From NCBI GenBank assembly GCA_028277885.1, contig JANQFK010000038.1, positions 1 through 45,777 on the forward strand: a stretch of DNA of 45,777 nucleotides, given 5' to 3'. The notes beneath the pieces were generated by a model, which worked only from the letters and a program-made list of their open reading frames with translations, had not been told where the DNA came from and did not search any database. A program made the position numbers and the translations under genes. This document shows, one piece after another, positions 25,601 through 36,816 of this stretch. Position 1 is the first letter of the stretch. Each line of letters opens with the position of its first letter. This DNA is from Myxococcota bacterium (GTDB taxonomy: Bacteria > Myxococcota_A > UBA9160 > UBA6930).

Positions 25601-28600
25601 CACCGGAAAGGTCCAGTTCGTCCACGATGGCTCCACCAGCGCGCCGGCCTACAGCCTCACGGTGACCGACGGAACGACTCCGGCCGGCCCCTCGGCGGCC
25701 AGCATCACGTTCTTGCCGCCCAGCGACGCGGTGATCTGGTTCTCGAGCAACAACGACGTCAGCTCGAGCGGGGCTCCCGGCCTCGACTCGTGGTCCGACT
25801 CCGAGCTCGTGCAGTTCGGGGCCCCCAGCCTCGCCCTCGGCCCCACCACGAGCGGCACCCTCTCGGCGGTCGGCTTCGACCTCTCCGCCTTCGCGGGCGA
25901 TGGCGTCGCGGACATCGACGGGGTCCACTACGTCTCGCGCCCGACGACGGTCGGCACCACCAACCCCATCGAGCTCTACGCCGGCGACCTGCTGCTCTCC
26001 CCGGTCTCCACCGAGACCCTGGGGGGTGTCCCGGCGCCCGAAGACGATCTCGTGATCTTCCGCCCGGACCAGCCCGGCGACTACGGCACCGGAACCTTCC
26101 TTCCCTTCCTGAACGGTACGGGGGTCACGGACCTGATGGGATTCGCCCTGGTCGAGGAGGCGATGACGATCGGCGGGATCGCCCTCTCCCCAGGGTCCTT
26201 GATCTTCCGGTCCGAGCCTGGCGACGACGTCCGGTACTACGTTCCCGACGATCCCATGGCGGGGACCGGGACATCGGGAACGCTCCTGGACGTGAGCGAC
26301 ATCGGGGTCTTCGACGACTCCATTCGCGGGATCGGTCTCGTCCAGCACGACCAGAGCATCGGCGGCGTCGATGTCTCGCGGGGTGACATCCTCCTGACCG
26401 TGGACGGCTCGGAGACGGTCGGCGGACAGGCTGCCGGCGACACCGACGTCATCCGGCTCGTCGTCACCACGGCCGGCGACAGCACCGTGGCGACGGGAAG
26501 CCTGCTTCTCGACGGCTCCGACGTCCAGCTCGACGACGACGACGAGGACCTCCGTGCGTTCACCCTGGCGGCGGTGAACGCCGCCCCCATCCTGACTCCT
26601 GGCGGCCCGTCCCTCACTCCGATCGACGAGGACGACCTCAGCAACCCGGGGAACCTCGTCTCGGAGATCCTCGGCACCTCGGTCTCGGACGACGACGCGG
26701 GTGCCCTCGAGGGCCTCGCCATCACCTCCCTCACCCCCAGCAACGGCACCTGGGAGTTCTCCACCGACGGTGGCGGCTCCTGGAGCGCGATCGCGCCGGT
26801 GTCCGACGCGAGCGCGCTGCTGCTGCGGGGGACGGACCGGGTGCGCTTCGTCCCCGACGGCATCGACGCCGACACCGCGAGCTTCGACTTCCGCGCCTGG
26901 GACCAGAGCGCAGGAGCTCCCGGCACCCGGGTGGACGCCACGACGACCGGCGGCGAGACCCCGTTCTCGGATGCGCGGGATACGGCCGACATCGACGTCT
27001 CCGCCGTCGATGACGCACCGGTGATGGCAGCCAACGCGCTCACCATCGCCGAGGGACAGACGGTGGTGCTCGCCACCGGCGATCTTTCCAGCACCGACGT
27101 CGATACGGCGGCTGCCTCGCTCACCTACAGCGTGACCAGCATCTCCGGAGGCCAGTTCGAGTTCGTCGCCGCGGCCGGCACGCCCATCACCAGCTTCACC
27201 CAGGACGACGTGGACACCGGCAAGGTCCAGTTCGTCCACGACGACGGCGAGGCGTCTCCCACCTACAGCCTCACCGTCACCGATGGCACGACCCCGAGCG
27301 CTCCCTCCCCTGCCACCATCACCTTCCTGGCGTCGGACGATCCTCCGGCCATCACCACCAACAGCCTGACCATCGCCGAAGGCGGGACGGTCGTGCTGGC
27401 CGCCACCGACCTGAAGACCACGGACGTGGACACGCCCGCCACGGGGCTCGCCTACACGGTGGCCTCGGTCACGGGCGGACAGTTCGAGCTCGTCGCCGCG
27501 CCCACCGTCGCCATCACGAGCTTCACCCAGGACGACGTCGATACGAGCAAGGTCCAGTTCGTCCACGACGGCGGGGAGGCGGCCCCCACCTACAGCCTCA
27601 CCGTCACCGACGGCACCACGCCGAGCGGCGCATCGGCCGCGACCATCACGTTCACGAACGCCGACGATCCCCCGTCGGTGCTGATCAACAAGCTGACCAT
27701 CAGCGAGGGCGGCTCCGTCGTGCTCGCGAACACGGACCTGGACGCCTCGGACGTGGACACCGCCGCGACCGGCCTGAGCTGGACGGTCGTGAGCGTCACG
27801 GGCGGGCAGTTCGAGCTCGTCGCGGCGCCCAGCGTCGCGATCACGAGCTTCACCCAGGACGACGTGGACACCGGCAAGATCCGCTTCGTCCACGATGGGG
27901 GCGAGGCGGCCCCGACCTACAGCCTCACCGTGAGGGACGCCACCACGCCGAGCGCACCCTCGGCGGCGAACATCACCTTCAGCACCATCGACGATCCGCC
28001 GGCCATCACCACCAACGCGCTCACGATCTCCGAGGGTGGGGTGGTGGTGCTCTCGGCCGCCGAGCTCTCGACGAGCGATCCCGACACCGCGGCTCCCTCG
28101 CTCGTCTACACCGTGGTCTCGACGACCCACGGGCAGTTCGAGGCGACGGCCTTCCCGGGCGTCCCCACCGTGAGCTTCACCCAGAACGACGTGGACACCG
28201 GGAAGATCCAGTTCGTCCACGACGGCGGCGAGACGGCCCCGACCTACAGCCTCACGGTCTCGGACGGAACGACGCCGAGTGCCCCGTCCGCCGGAACGAT
28301 CACGTTCTCCAACGTGGACGATGCGCCGGTGATCACGACCAACGCGCTCAGCATCACGGAGGGGCAGTCCGTCGTGCTCGGGGCTGGCGACCTGGCCGCT
28401 ACGGACCCCGACTCGGACCCCGAGGATCTCGTCTTCACGGTCACCAGCGTGACGGGAGGCCAGTTCGAGCTCGTCGCCGCCCCCACCGTCGCGATCACCA
28501 GCTTCACCCAGGACGACGTCGATACCGGCAAGGTCCAGTTCGTCCACGACGGCGGCGAGGGCGCTCCCAGCTACAGCCTCACCGTCACCGACGGCACCAC

Positions 28601-31600
28601 CCCGAGCGCGCCCTCCCCCGCGAGCATCACGTTCTCGAACGTGGACGACGCCCCGACGATCGCGACCAACCAGCTCACCATCGGGGAGGGAGGCTCGGTG
28701 ATCCTCTCCGCCGCGAACCTCTCGACCACGGATCCCGATACACCGGCGACCGGTCTCACCTACAGCGTGGGCCCGGTGGTTCAGGGCCGGTTCGAGTTCG
28801 TGGCGGCGCCCGGCGTCCCGATCACCGGCTTCACCCAGGACGAGGTGGACTCGGGCCAGGTCCGGTTCGTTCACAACGGAGGCGGCGTCGCGCCCAGCTA
28901 CAGCCTCACCGTCACCGACGGCACCACCCCCGTGGGCCCGAGCGCGGCGAACGTCACCTTCAATCCCGTGGACGACCCGCCGTCCATCACCACGAATACG
29001 CTCACGATCTCCGAAGGCGAGACCGTGGTGCTGGCGACGGGGGATCTCGCGACGACGGATCCCGACACGGCGGCCACCGGACTCACCTACTCCGTGACGT
29101 CGGTGGCCGGCGGCCAGTTCGAGCTCGTCGCCGCGCCCTCGGTGGCGATCACGAGCTTCACCCAGGACGACGTCGACGCCGGCAGGGTCCAGTTCGTCCA
29201 CGACGGCGGCGAGGCCGCACCCACCTACAGCCTCACCGTCACCGACGGGACGACGCCCAGCGTGCCCTCGGCCGCCAGCATCACCTTCTCGAACGTCGAT
29301 GACGCTCCCGCCGTCACCACGAATGCGCTCACGATCTCGGAAGGCCAGACGGTGGTGCTCTCGACCACCGACCTTGCCAGCAGCGACGTGGACACCGCCC
29401 CGACCGGGCTCACGTACTCCGTGGTCGCGGTGACCGGCGGCCAGTTCGAGCTCGTTGCCGCCCCCACGGTGGCGATCACGAGCTTCACCCAGGACGACGT
29501 CGATACCGGCAGGGTCCAGTTCGTCCACGACGGCGGCGAGGCGGCCCCCACCTACAGCCTGAGCGTCACCGACGGGACCACGCCCAGCGCGCCCTCGGCC
29601 GCCGCCATCACCTTCTCGAACGTCGACGACGCCCCGTCCATCACCACCAACGCGCTCACGATCACCGAGGGCCAGACCGTGGTGCTCTCCGCCGCGGACC
29701 TCTCCACCAGCGACGTGGACACCGCCGCCACCGGCCTCACCTACACCGTCGCCAGCGTCTCCAACGGCCAGTTCGAGCTCGTTGCGGCGCCGACCTTGCC
29801 CGTCACCAGCTTCACCCAGGACGACGTCGGCGCCGGCAGGGTCCAGTTCGTCCACGACGGCGGCGAGGCCGCGCCCACCTACAGCCTCACCGTCACCGAC
29901 GGCACGACCCCGACCGGGCCGTCGGCCGCCACCATCAGCTTCAGCAACGCGAACGACGCGCCGACGGTGACGGGCACCGCCACGAGCCAGCCGGTGGACG
30001 ACGACGCCACCCTCAAGCCCTTCTCGACCGTGCTGGTGGGCGAGCTCGACCCCCTCGACACGGTGACGGTGGACATCTGGCTCGACGACGCGGCGAAGGG
30101 AACCTTCGCGACGCTGGGGGGCTTCGTGCCCCAGCCGGGCAATCTGTGGCGCTTCACCGGAAGCGCGGCCGCCGCCACCACCGATCTCCGGAACCTCGAC
30201 TTCATCCCGACGCCGAACCGCCTGGCGCCGGGAGCCAGCGAGACCGTGACGCTCACGATCTTCGTGGACGACGGCACCGCCGCCCCGGTGGTGAACTCGA
30301 CCACCACGGTGGTCACCACCTCGATCAACGACGCGCCGACCCTCGCCGCCGCATCGCCGAGCCTGCCCAGCATCAGCGAGGACGACCTCGCCAGCCCGGG
30401 CGCCACCGTGGCCAGCCTGCTGGGGGGCTCGGTCTCGGACCCCGACGTCTCGGTGGGCCAGGGCATCGCCATCACGTCCCTGGCGAGCGGGAACGGGCGC
30501 TGGCAGGCCGACACCGGCTCGGGCTGGTTCGACGTCGGCAGCGTCTCGGCGGGATCCTCGCTGCTCCTCGAGGACGGCGACCGGGTGCGCTTCGTCCCGG
30601 ACGCCCAGAACGCCGACAGCGCCTCCTTCTCCTTCCGCGCCTGGGATCTCTCCAGCGGCAGCGCCGGATCGAAGGTGAGCACGGCGGCGAACGGCGGGCC
30701 GAGCGCCTTCTCGACCGGCTCGAACACGGCGAGCATCACCGTGGATGCGCTCAACGACGCGCCGACCCTCGCCGACGGCATCCTGACGGACCCCGGCGGC
30801 GGCACCCTCGGCGCGATCTTCGCGGGGAAGCTCGGCGACGTGGACGCCGGGGCGAGCCTCGCGGGCGTCGCCGTGGTGGGCAACGCCGCGAGCGCCGCCA
30901 CCGAGGGGACCTGGCAGTACTCGAGCGACGGCGCCAGCTGGTTCGACGTCGGTGCGGTGAACGACGGCTCCGGCGCCCTGGCCCTCGACGCAGGCGCCCG
31001 CGTGCGGTTCGTCGCGGCGGCGGGCTTCGCGGGCGCGCCGACGGACCTGGTGCTGCGCGGCCTCGACGACAGCTACCTGGGGAGCTGGTCCTCGACGACC
31101 GGCGGCCTGGAGAGCCGCGTCAACGTGGACACCACCGGCGCCGGCGGGGTCAGCGCCATCGCGGGCGGGACCAGCCGGCTCTCCACCGCCATCGCCGCCC
31201 CCTTCGTGCCGCCGCCGGACCCGGGGCCCGACCCGGGCGATCCGGCGGGCGAGACCGGCGGTGACGACCCGGGCGCCGAGGCCGAGGCCGGCGAGGAGTC
31301 GGGCGGCGAGACGGGTGCCGAGGCCCCCGCGCCGCCGCCGCCGGCCTCCGAAGCCGGCGACCCGGTCGCGGCCGGAGACCCGCCCCCCGCCGCGGCCCCG
31401 GCGGGCGCCGAGCCGCCGGCCGGCCTGGCCCTGGCCGAGGAGGGCACCGCCTCCCGCCCGGAGACCGCCTCCTCCACGCTGCTGCCCCGACCGGCCCAGG
31501 AGCTGCTCTACCGGCTGCTCGAGACCGGGGCCCCGGGCTTCACGTCCGGGACCTCGCTTGCGGAACTCATCTTCTCGGACCAGCGAGCCGATTTCTTCTC

Positions 31601-31922
31601 CGAGCTGGACGAGATGCGCGAGGAGGTCGAAGGCCCGATGCAGATCGAGGCCCGGGTCATGGGATCGGCGATGGCGATGACGACGGGACTCTCCGTCGGC
31701 TACGTCGTCTGGCTGACCCGCGGCGGCCTGCTCCTGGCGAGCCTGATCTCCGCGCTGCCGGCGTGGCGCGTGATCGACCCGCTGCCGATCCTCGGCAGCC
31801 TGAGCAGCCGCGAGGACGAGGGGGACGAGTCCCTCGCGGACCTGATCCGGCAGCGCAGCGACGATGGCGACGACCGCTCGACCCAGCCCGACTCCGACGA
31901 TTCCACTCCCAGCGGAGAGTAG
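22605..31922 (+). CDS. giant LEPR-XLL/DUF4347 surface protein with CSPG/cadherin-like repeats
   Basis: A protein of 3105 residues. A very basic N-terminus has no signal peptide but carries the LEPR-XLL-type motif LEARLLFSAD (34-43). DUF4347 follows (about 85-245), with His148 in VVSHG and Cys191 in FYGCD. Residues about 255-680 contain some seven W-D/N-G-x-S-W units of ~50-60 residues, suggesting a propeller. A module of ~260-280 residues occurs twice (about 680-935 and 1040-1325), each followed or preceded by cadherin-like sequence. Nine gapless 109-residue CSPG/cadherin-like repeats span 1474-2454, plus one divergent copy near 936. Further cadherin-like units run to ~2865, then a Pro/Gly/Asp/Glu linker. 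The C-terminus has a hydrophobic segment (about 3020-3065) and a short acidic tail. It is predicted to be a surface adhesin anchored at its C-terminus. The kinase gene starts 12 nt downstream. Confidence 0.9.
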   Translation: MGRSRRRERGGPERPPKPRRPRARGPRRPLVEELEARLLFSADVPGVPVEVVAPPADSEGDAVHAAPLDESAAETSEAAEHEVRHEIVFVDAGVEDHETLVQDLLERAGSDRRFEVVLLDSDRDGLDQIGEVLAGAGRTWDAVHVVSHGTDAAVGLGDSWLSSESLAARSDAVAAWGGALAADADLLFYGCDLAESAEGRALIDALARLTGADVAASIDDTGSAALGGDWHLEYEAGAVETAIAFSAAAQADFTGVLDGTLIWSDSGTSELETAEFTGSGFDTPDATAAAGGPYVTTDGAEAPTRDEKIVIGVNAANEIHAQVYSGGSWGHVGQLATVTAGYHGFDVAYESQSGDALIVYNDGTGITYDVWNGSSFAGSGPVPIPLVGEPQQMHLASNPLTDELVLVVKNAAKELYVHVWDGGSWDPGTLIPAGNSSVEITDISVVYEQQSGRPMILFGDSSTDAHYRVWNGSSWTGGSVSPPGSTSGEVRWTTSAADPNSNRIALAVNTQDADLWLAVWDGSSWEASAEATTAAPADFISAIDVAFESSSGNAIAAYTKFFNDRIWYQTWTPGGGWSGDTMGQSLGLVGGTTVTLDADPASDEVMLTTLDSSADVNTLLWDGGSWGSRVEHETGSGITLAQPFVFLWEAGAASEAAGLWLGADDGDEVVEEFTPTALENPTTAGTFSTLTDLDAFVVSGNPKFKAIHFVSESLPISGVGLNALSLDRGDLILALDQNNTDLSSTNALTVSQDDLFVFKPDTPGDYSSGTFSMLAPGLGASEKILAFTLVERDTDVGGVGTLARGSFLYVVDDSDGDRQILHYDPSDGSTTVVVDGTSGSGFSDATTKIDGIDLVEESTAIGGRILTSGQILVSTNKDDLDVGATPVTTDDEDVFLLDVTSPTNFEATLLFDGSDVAYGDDTSMLTLVATAASPDLIANRLTIAEGETVVLSKTNLSTIDADTPASDLVYTVSSVSNGQFEFVAAPTVAITSFTQDDVDTGKVQFVHDGSTSAPAYSLTVTDGTTPAGPSAASITFLPPSDAVIWFSSNNDVSSSGAPGLDSWSDSELVQFGAPSLALGPTTSGTLSAVGFDLSAFAGDGVADIDGVHYVSRPTTVGTTNPIELYAGDLLLSPVSTETLGGVPAPEDDLVIFRPDQPGDYGTGTFLPFLNGTGVTDLMGFALVEEAMTIGGIALSPGSLIFRSEPGDDVRYYVPDDPMAGTGTSGTLLDVSDIGVFDDSIRGIGLVQHDQSIGGVDVSRGDILLTVDGSETVGGQAAGDTDVIRLVVTTAGDSTVATGSLLLDGSDVQLDDDDEDLRAFTLAAVNAAPILTPGGPSLTPIDEDDLSNPGNLVSEILGTSVSDDDAGALEGLAITSLTPSNGTWEFSTDGGGSWSAIAPVSDASALLLRGTDRVRFVPDGIDADTASFDFRAWDQSAGAPGTRVDATTTGGETPFSDARDTADIDVSAVDDAPVMAANALTIAEGQTVVLATGDLSSTDVDTAAASLTYSVTSISGGQFEFVAAAGTPITSFTQDDVDTGKVQFVHDDGEASPTYSLTVTDGTTPSAPSPATITFLASDDPPAITTNSLTIAEGGTVVLAATDLKTTDVDTPATGLAYTVASVTGGQFELVAAPTVAITSFTQDDVDTSKVQFVHDGGEAAPTYSLTVTDGTTPSGASAATITFTNADDPPSVLINKLTISEGGSVVLANTDLDASDVDTAATGLSWTVVSVTGGQFELVAAPSVAITSFTQDDVDTGKIRFVHDGGEAAPTYSLTVRDATTPSAPSAANITFSTIDDPPAITTNALTISEGGVVVLSAAELSTSDPDTAAPSLVYTVVSTTHGQFEATAFPGVPTVSFTQNDVDTGKIQFVHDGGETAPTYSLTVSDGTTPSAPSAGTITFSNVDDAPVITTNALSITEGQSVVLGAGDLAATDPDSDPEDLVFTVTSVTGGQFELVAAPTVAITSFTQDDVDTGKVQFVHDGGEGAPSYSLTVTDGTTPSAPSPASITFSNVDDAPTIATNQLTIGEGGSVILSAANLSTTDPDTPATGLTYSVGPVVQGRFEFVAAPGVPITGFTQDEVDSGQVRFVHNGGGVAPSYSLTVTDGTTPVGPSAANVTFNPVDDPPSITTNTLTISEGETVVLATGDLATTDPDTAATGLTYSVTSVAGGQFELVAAPSVAITSFTQDDVDAGRVQFVHDGGEAAPTYSLTVTDGTTPSVPSAASITFSNVDDAPAVTTNALTISEGQTVVLSTTDLASSDVDTAPTGLTYSVVAVTGGQFELVAAPTVAITSFTQDDVDTGRVQFVHDGGEAAPTYSLSVTDGTTPSAPSAAAITFSNVDDAPSITTNALTITEGQTVVLSAADLSTSDVDTAATGLTYTVASVSNGQFELVAAPTLPVTSFTQDDVGAGRVQFVHDGGEAAPTYSLTVTDGTTPTGPSAATISFSNANDAPTVTGTATSQPVDDDATLKPFSTVLVGELDPLDTVTVDIWLDDAAKGTFATLGGFVPQPGNLWRFTGSAAAATTDLRNLDFIPTPNRLAPGASETVTLTIFVDDGTAAPVVNSTTTVVTTSINDAPTLAAASPSLPSISEDDLASPGATVASLLGGSVSDPDVSVGQGIAITSLASGNGRWQADTGSGWFDVGSVSAGSSLLLEDGDRVRFVPDAQNADSASFSFRAWDLSSGSAGSKVSTAANGGPSAFSTGSNTASITVDALNDAPTLADGILTDPGGGTLGAIFAGKLGDVDAGASLAGVAVVGNAASAATEGTWQYSSDGASWFDVGAVNDGSGALALDAGARVRFVAAAGFAGAPTDLVLRGLDDSYLGSWSSTTGGLESRVNVDTTGAGGVSAIAGGTSRLSTAIAAPFVPPPDPGPDPGDPAGETGGDDPGAEAEAGEESGGETGAEAPAPPPPASEAGDPVAAGDPPPAAAPAGAEPPAGLALAEEGTASRPETASSTLLPRPAQELLYRLLETGAPGFTSGTSLAELIFSDQRADFFSELDEMREEVEGPMQIEARVMGSAMAMTTGLSVGYVVWLTRGGLLLASLISALPAWRVIDPLPILGSLSSREDEGDESLADLIRQRSDDGDDRSTQPDSDDSTPSGE
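27024..29966 (+). repeat. nine tandem 327-bp coding repeats
   Basis: Nine units of exactly 327 bp (109 codons) with no insertions or deletions. Each starts at an I/V-x-x-N-x-L-[TS]-I codon set (27024, 27351 and so on to 29640). Protein sequence is strongly conserved at the SFTQDDVD, QFVHDGG and YSLTVTDGTTP segments, while several loops vary. A tenth, divergent unit stands alone from 25410. The array encodes CSPG/cadherin-like domains of the giant protein. Such arrays are prone to copy-number change by recombination and to assembly collapse. Confidence 0.93.
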
Positions 31923-31934
31923 GGGCAACCCGCC

Positions 31935-34715
<2,781 letters not shown>

Positions 34716-34842
34716 GAGGCGGCTCCATCCGGCCGCCGCCACTCCTCAAGTCGGGTCGAAGCGAGGCCGATTCGTAGGCCGTGGAGCTGGTTTCACGCAC
34801 ACCTGCACTGCGTCTACGGGTGGAAAGGGCAACGGCGGTTCG

Positions 34843-36663
34843 ATGACGGACCCGAAAGACGTCGTTCAGCCTCTCGAGGACAGCCAGACGCCCCTGGTGG
34901 CCATCGAGGAGCTCTCCTCCCTGCGCGGCGTGAACGCGTTCCGGGACGCCACCATCATGCTGGTGGACGACGAGCCCACCACCATCGACATCATCGAGAT
35001 GTGCCTTCAGGACGCCGGCTACAGCAACTTCGTCAAGACCACCGACCCCACCCAGGTGATCGCGCTGATGCGCTGGGAGCAGCCCGACATGCTGCTCCTC
35101 GACCTCAACATGCCGGAGGTCGGCGGCTTCGAGATCCTCGAGCAGATCCGCAGCGACCCGGAGCTCCAGTACACGCCGGTCGTGATCCTGACCTCGTCGG
35201 TGGACGCCGAGACCAAGCTCAAGGCCCTCGAGCTCGGCGCGACGGACTTCCTGGGCAAGCCCGCCGACCCCTCGGAGCTGGCCCTGCGCCTGCGCAACAC
35301 CCTGGCCGCGAAGGCCTACCAGGACCGGCTCAACTACTACGACGCCCTCACCGGCCTCCCGAACCGCAAGCTCATGATGGAGCGCCTGCGCCGGGGGCTG
35401 AAGCGCGCCAACCACGACGCCCGGGACTGCGCGGTCCTCCACATCGACCTCGACCGCTTCAAGCAGATCAACGACACCCTGGGCCGCCAGATCGGCGACG
35501 ACCTGCTGAAGACCGTGGCGGACCGCCTGGAGCGCAACATCCGCCCCACGGACGCCATCGGCGGCAGCCAGCCCCAGGGCAACGGCGGCATGCTGGCCCG
35601 GGTGGGGAGCGACGAGTTCGTGCTGTTCCTGCCCTGGGCGGACTCCGTCGAGAACGCCTCCCGGGCGGCGCGCCGCATCATCGCGAGCTTCGAGAAGCCC
35701 ATCGAGCTGGCGGGCCACGAGCTCTTCGTCACGTGCAGCATCGGGGTCGCGCTGTGCCCGGGAGACGGCGACGACATCGAGACCCTGATGCGCAACGCCG
35801 ACATCGCGATGTCCGAGGCCAAGCAGCAGGGCCGGAACAACTACCAGTTCTACAGCGAATCCATGAACGTCCAGTCCCTGGAGCGCCTCGGCCTGGAGAC
35901 CCAGCTGCGCGGCGCCCTGGCCCGGCGCGAGATCACGCTCCACTACCAGCCGAAGATCGACGTGCGCACGGGCCGCATCATGGGCTCCGAGGCCCTGATG
36001 CGCTGGAGGCACCCCGAGATGGGCCCGATCTCGCCGGGGCGCTTCATCCCGGTGGCCGAGGAGACGGGGCTCATCATCCCGCTGGGCGAGTGGGCGCTCG
36101 CCACGGCGCTGCGCCAGACCCGCGCCTGGCACGACTCCTCGCACCGCCCGCTGCGCGTCTCCGTGAACGTGGCGAGCCCCCAGTTCCGCAGCGGCAACCT
36201 GCCCGACCTGGTGCGCAACTGCCTCCAGCGCAGCTTCCTCGATGCCAAGTACCTCGTCCTCGAGCTCACCGAGAGCATGCTCATGGAGAACCCCGAGCAG
36301 GCCGTGTCCGTGCTCCAGGAGGTGAAGTCCATGGGCGTCAAGCTCTCGGTGGACGACTTCGGGACCGGCTACTCGTCGCTCTCGTACCTGAAGCGCTTCC
36401 CGCTCGACGAGCTCAAGGTCGACCAGTCCTTCGTGAAGGGCATCCCCCACGACGCCGACGACTGCGCGATCGTGACCGCCACCATCGCCATGGCCCACGG
36501 CCTGGGCCTCACGGTGGTGGCCGAGGGCGTCGAGACCGTGGAGCAGCTCGCCTTCCTGGCGGGCCGCGGCTGCGACGAGTACCAGGGCTACCTGTTCAGC
36601 GCCCCCAAGGCGCCCCGGGACTGGCGCGAGATCTTCGAGAAGGAGATCGAGGACGCCCAGTAG
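34843..36663 (+). CDS. response regulator with GSDEF and EAL domains (c-di-GMP phosphodiesterase likely)
   Basis: A cytoplasmic protein of 606 residues. The receiver (about 36-150) is intact: acidic pair Asp42/Asp43, phosphoacceptor Asp87 (LLLDLNMP) and Lys139 (GKP). The cyclase domain (about 165-335) has GSDEF at 255-259 instead of GGDEF, with an extra ~13-residue insertion before it, so cyclase activity may be weak or lost. The EAL domain (about 345-600) has EAL at 383-385, [31 protein letters not shown] and VVAEGVET, all expected for an active phosphodiesterase. It probably receives phosphate from the upstream hybrid kinase and lowers c-di-GMP. The 127-nt gap upstream has a weak GGCGGC/GCCGCC hairpin (34718-34740) and a possible separate promoter. 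It resembles the GGDEF-EAL protein at 258-2381 but has a better receiver and a worse cyclase motif. Confidence 0.93.
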   Translation: MTDPKDVVQPLEDSQTPLVAIEELSSLRGVNAFRDATIMLVDDEPTTIDIIEMCLQDAGYSNFVKTTDPTQVIALMRWEQPDMLLLDLNMPEVGGFEILEQIRSDPELQYTPVVILTSSVDAETKLKALELGATDFLGKPADPSELALRLRNTLAAKAYQDRLNYYDALTGLPNRKLMMERLRRGLKRANHDARDCAVLHIDLDRFKQINDTLGRQIGDDLLKTVADRLERNIRPTDAIGGSQPQGNGGMLARVGSDEFVLFLPWADSVENASRAARRIIASFEKPIELAGHELFVTCSIGVALCPGDGDDIETLMRNADIAMSEAKQQGRNNYQFYSESMNVQSLERLGLETQLRGALARREITLHYQPKIDVRTGRIMGSEALMRWRHPEMGPISPGRFIPVAEETGLIIPLGEWALATALRQTRAWHDSSHRPLRVSVNVASPQFRSGNLPDLVRNCLQRSFLDAKYLVLELTESMLMENPEQAVSVLQEVKSMGVKLSVDDFGTGYSSLSYLKRFPLDELKVDQSFVKGIPHDADDCAIVTATIAMAHGLGLTVVAEGVETVEQLAFLAGRGCDEYQGYLFSAPKAPRDWREIFEKEIEDAQ

Positions 36664-36715
36664 GGCCGCCCTCCTCCCCGGGCCCCGCCGGACCCCGGCC
36701 CGCCCCTCCCTGGAA

Positions 36716-36730
36716 CCCCCGACCCGGGGG
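36716..36730 (+). terminator. small GC hairpin after the EAL gene
   Basis: CCCCCG-ACC-CGGGGG forms a 6-bp stem with a 3-nt loop, 53 nt after the regulator stop and about 90 nt before the adaptor gene. There is no T-run. It may be a weak terminator or an mRNA boundary inside the cluster. Confidence 0.3.
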
Positions 36731-36816
36731 CCTCCGCCGGCTCCTGGAAGCTGCCGGTGCCGTCAAGGGGATCTCCCCGATGGCCGAAAACGCCCGAGGG
36801 TCCTTGCGCCGAGGGG

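Noticed and set aside
27024..29966. CRISPR-like regular spacing
   Set aside because: The period is 327 bp, it is in frame throughout and encodes a recognisable protein repeat. There are no cas genes.
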